Source: Pteria penguin
Taxonomy: Eukaryota > Mollusca > Bivalvia > Pterioida > Pteriidae
Direction of reading: 5' to 3'
Assembly (NCBI GenBank): GCA_035048485.1
Contig: CM068580.1
Span: forward strand, 60,748,983-60,812,982
DNA length: 64,000 nucleotides
Shown: one piece after another, positions 61,056 through 64,000 of the stretch
Layout: every line of letters begins with the position of its first letter
Numbering within the stretch: position 1 is the stretch's first letter
The notes under the pieces: model-generated
Database searches by the model: none
The model's input: the letters and a program-made list of their open reading frames with translations, nothing else
Told to the model about the DNA's origin: nothing
Translations under genes and position numbers: made by a program

Positions 61056-61137
61056 TGCATTGTCTTACGACTGCTGTATCAGTTAACTTCTTAAGACGAA
61101 CAAGTACAACAAGATATACAACAAACTCAAATTTACT

Positions 61138-61954
61138 ATGAAACATTTTATATTTCTGGTAAGCAAATATGATAATTCAAAGTTATATATATATACAGTT
61201 TTGAATTCCACACACATTGTATCAAGCTTTCATAATACTTAATTTTAGATACATACGTATATGTGAAACACAATGTGAATAAATGAAATGAAATTTTGTT
61301 ACCTTTTTATATGTGTAATTTCAAACATGGTTTAATATGAATGCTGATATATATATTCTTCGTATATGTAACATTTCCCTTTAATTTCTACAGGTCTTCA
61401 TGATGGTATGCAAAACTTCGCAACAATTCCCCTTACAAAACAGCTGTCGGGAACCCGAGATCATTGATGTAATATTCCAAAATTTAACGTACAATGGAAT
61501 GCTAGATTATATACTTCCTTTCTCCGAGACCGATATAAATGGAATTTTAGCACCCACTGAGGAGCACCAATATCTCACAGGAACAAAGGACTGCCCGATG
61601 AATCAACAAGCGATGAAGGTGACATCTGATTCCTCGCTATCAGAGAGGTCGACCTGCCCATATTACTTCGTTACAACATACGATTCACGTCGTTATCCGG
61701 CATCCATTACTGAAGCCCGCTGTTCCTGTACAAACTGCGTAGATTATAATGGTCCAAGTCCACGTAATGTATGTGAACCTGTTTACAGAAATGTCAGAGT
61801 CTTGGCGAAAACTATATGCGTGGACAATGTCTGGAAGTATGAAGTTAAAACGTACCAGAAACAAGAGAGCTGCACATGCGCAATTCCGAGAACATATGTC
61901 ACTTCCCAACAAAATTCAGCCTCTGTAGCTAATGATGGACCTATTCCTATGTGA
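61138..61954 (+). CDS. IL-17-like cytokine, gene B' (two exons)
   Basis: Exon 1 is 61138-61158 (MKHFIFL) and exon 2 is 61394-61954, phase 0, GT/AG; 193 aa. The short signal peptide continues VFMMVCKTSQQ. Cysteines and core match gene B: NSCREPEIID, DCPMNQQ, RSTCPYYFVTTYDSRRYP, ARCSCTNCVDYNGPS, NVCEPVYRNVRVL, TICVDNVWKYEV and ESCTCAIPR; ten cysteines in the mature part. One NLT glycosylation site. The C-terminus is DGPIPM. The DNA of the core is almost identical to gene B while the first third is clearly diverged. It is a predicted secreted IL-17-family ligand, divergently transcribed from A'. An AU-rich element follows the stop. Confidence 0.95.
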
Positions 61955-61967
61955 TACCATATCATGA

Positions 61968-61980
61968 TTTATTTATTTAT
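61968..61980 (+). promoter_or_regulatory. AU-rich element in the gene B' 3'UTR
   Basis: Overlapping ATTTA pentamers form TTTATTTATTTAT, including the nonamer TTATTTATT, 14 nt after the stop codon. Such elements destabilise cytokine mRNAs in vertebrates; function here is inferred. Confidence 0.5.
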
Positions 61981-62163
61981 CTACAGAAGTGCCAAACTGT
62001 GATACTCAGGGTTTACATGTGCAAATGATATTAGCAATCAAGATGTGTTTATATTTGAGATTTTATCTTTTAATTTTGTTAAATAAGTGGAACCAATTTA
62101 ATGTTAACAATAACGTTTATGCTGTGATAATTTATTTAATGAATTTTGTGATCTGTATTTTAT

Positions 62164-62169
62164 AATAAA
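62164..62169 (+). terminator. Polyadenylation signal of IL-17-like gene B'
   Basis: AATAAA 210 nt after the stop, in TATAATAAAAGAAATATT. Confidence 0.65.
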
Positions 62170-62890
62170 AGAAATATTTTTTCATTGACAGTTTGATATT
62201 TTTTATACTGTTTTGTGCATTCATATACAATGAAAACCATGGTAATTATTATTTCGAAAGCTGAATTGATAGGAATTTGTTTCTTTGGGTTTGCGCCGAT
62301 ACTGATAAATTATTCAGCAGTGATATAAATGTTTAGTTTTTAAGTTCCATAAAAACACCTGCTGTTAGGTCATCTCTGTAAATGTTTACTGATCACTATA
62401 TATAATACGAGATACATAAAGCTATGTAAAATAATCATGCTAACGTACACTAAGTTACTGTTTTTCTAACTTTGAAACACATGGAGCTATTATGGTTAAA
62501 TCAAAATGTGTTCATGGATGAGCAATTAACTTCCTCAATATTTACTTGTCATGGTAAGCTGTTTTAAAATGGTATAGTGCCTACTTTATATCATATTTAT
62601 GATAAGACATAATGTAAAATCTAAAATTGAATAGAATTTCTCTATCTCCATCGCTAACTAAATTTTATAACACAAACCTAACATTACTGATCAAATATTA
62701 AATTTAGATAGCACCTGTGAAATATCTCAGATAAAATCGCTTTGCCCCATGGTGATAATTGAATTTAAAGATAGATACCACAAAACAAATTTCATGTAAG
62801 ACTAAAATTCAAAACATACAACACTTCCATAAGAAACCACAATGACGTTATACATATATTATGTTTCCTTGTTCTCTGTGTATTCTGTAA
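62170..62890. other. Intergenic stretch
   Basis: AT-rich, nothing recognised. Confidence 0.35.
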
Positions 62891-63105
62891 GCCGGTATGG
62901 CCTAATGGTATCGCGCTCGCCTCCTGATCGGATGAGACGGTAAGAACGGAAGCCTCGTGTCGTGGTATGTATGGTTATAGATCCCTCACTGCTTCGGGTT
63001 GGTCCGTTGCAAAGATCAAATTTTGTATGCCCCGCATGAGGTAGATGCCGTCACCATATACGTGAAATATTCGTGGGTGTGACGTTAAACAAAAATCAAT
63101 CAATT
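62891..63105 (+). repeat. tRNA-derived SINE with internal deletion
   Basis: Close to the copy at 3932, but CCTCCTGATCGG runs directly into ATGAGACGG, skipping about 60 bp that includes the B box. The tail is GTGACGTTAAACAAAAATCAATCAATT. Confidence 0.85.
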
Positions 63106-64000
63106 AAGTCTTTTCTGTACTTTTACCAACACTATTTCGCAATGCTTTACGATCAAATTTATTTAGCATATATATAAGGACTTATCACAGAAATGTAATA
63201 ATAAATTGTCATGGCAGATATGGTAACTTCTGGTTATAATTCTGCTCATTTTGTGAATCATATATGAAGATAAGTATAAATGCAAACTTTAATTATATAT
63301 GATGCCCTTTTTAGTATGTCTTAAGGAAAATGTTTCAACTTTTCACCTCTTAACATTCTATTACAGAAAACGCCGAGAATCGGATCTCACGACATAGAAA
63401 ACTATTACCACAACTCTTTATTTAAATTCAATCGGCGTACTTATTCAGATAAATCAATTTCTGATGTACAGAATAAAATAACAAAACATAATTTGGATGG
63501 GGAAGGAGTGAGAATAACTTGAACAGAAACCAGCTAATATTGCAAAGCTATTTTATATTAAAATCTTTCAGGATATTCAGCAATTGCATTTCACCAGATA
63601 TCTCATTCTGAAAAAAGTTTTACGCCTATCTGTTTCTGACAGTAGGAAATTTACCGTATCTAGCCAATGTCACTAGCATTTTCTACCAGCATTTTATCGA
63701 TATGGAATACTTACATGTCCATCGGTAACTTGTGACAGTGAAACTTTTAAAGTTTGCGACAGGACAGGGGAGAGGTTTGATGTAGGAGTACGGAATTTCT
63801 TTGGCTTTTAAGTTTGAATGTTTCAGAAGCAACGCTGTCTCTTCCTCTTTAAATCATTATTGTGATAAGTTCACACTTTTGAACAGAAAACTTTTAAAAC
63901 TGTCAGATATTAAGTTAAACAGATTTGTAATTTGTACATAAAACATACATTTAATATTCATCGATTGATAATATTGATTCTATTATATTTTCTACATTTT
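63106..64000. other. Window end, no gene recognised
   Basis: AT-rich. No coding region or repeat supported. Confidence 0.35.

Overview
This is eukaryotic nuclear DNA: AT-rich, intron-rich, with long microsatellites, tRNA-derived SINEs, Penelope-like retroelement debris and DNA transposons. Expanded invertebrate IL-17-like genes, a two-domain receptor-type tyrosine phosphatase, SINE tails ending in CAATCA repeats, and a repeat tail of a kind I recall from oysters all suggest a bivalve mollusc. That is inference; the species cannot be named from the sequence.

Layout. 0.1-3.25 kb: the 3' part of a multi-exon transposase-like gene (+) runs tail-to-tail, 32 bp between stop codons, into a complete three-exon gene (-) for a protein with the zinc-binding P2X7 C-terminal (P2RX7_C) domain. 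3.7-13.7 kb: fifteen exons (+), all in phase, encode the cytoplasmic part of a receptor-type protein tyrosine phosphatase. Its first domain (D1) keeps the catalytic motifs; its second (D2) is a pseudophosphatase. The exons upstream of 3.7 kb are not visible. 15.3-16.7 kb: a 1.3-kb inverted-repeat (foldback) element sits inside an older retroelement tail. 17-22 kb: SINEs, minisatellite and microsatellites. 23.2-23.8 kb: a single-exon IL-17-like gene (-). 26-31 kb: two Penelope-like fragments. 34-35 kb: a duplicated noncoding repeat.

37-62 kb: four further IL-17-like genes ordered A(-) at 37 kb, B(+) at 48 kb, A'(-) at 58 kb, B'(+) at 61 kb. A resembles A' and B resembles B', so the array looks like a duplicated divergently transcribed pair. 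Each gene has a tiny first exon carrying the start of the signal peptide, a large second exon with the cystine-rich cytokine domain, a TATA box, and the same short C-terminal tail (GP-[IV]-PM or close to it). Between the pairs lie a tyrosine-recombinase ORF lacking its expected catalytic tyrosine, with an array of 23-bp inverted repeats beside it, and a 4275-bp PIF/Harbinger transposon. The Harbinger has an intact four-exon transposase and a CTG target duplication, and is inserted in the terminal repeat of another transposon.

How the parts relate: the IL-17-like proteins are predicted secreted cytokines, probably immune. The phosphatase is a separate signalling gene. Most of the remaining sequence is mobile-element material that has shaped introns, splice-site surroundings and the spacing of the IL-17 cluster.
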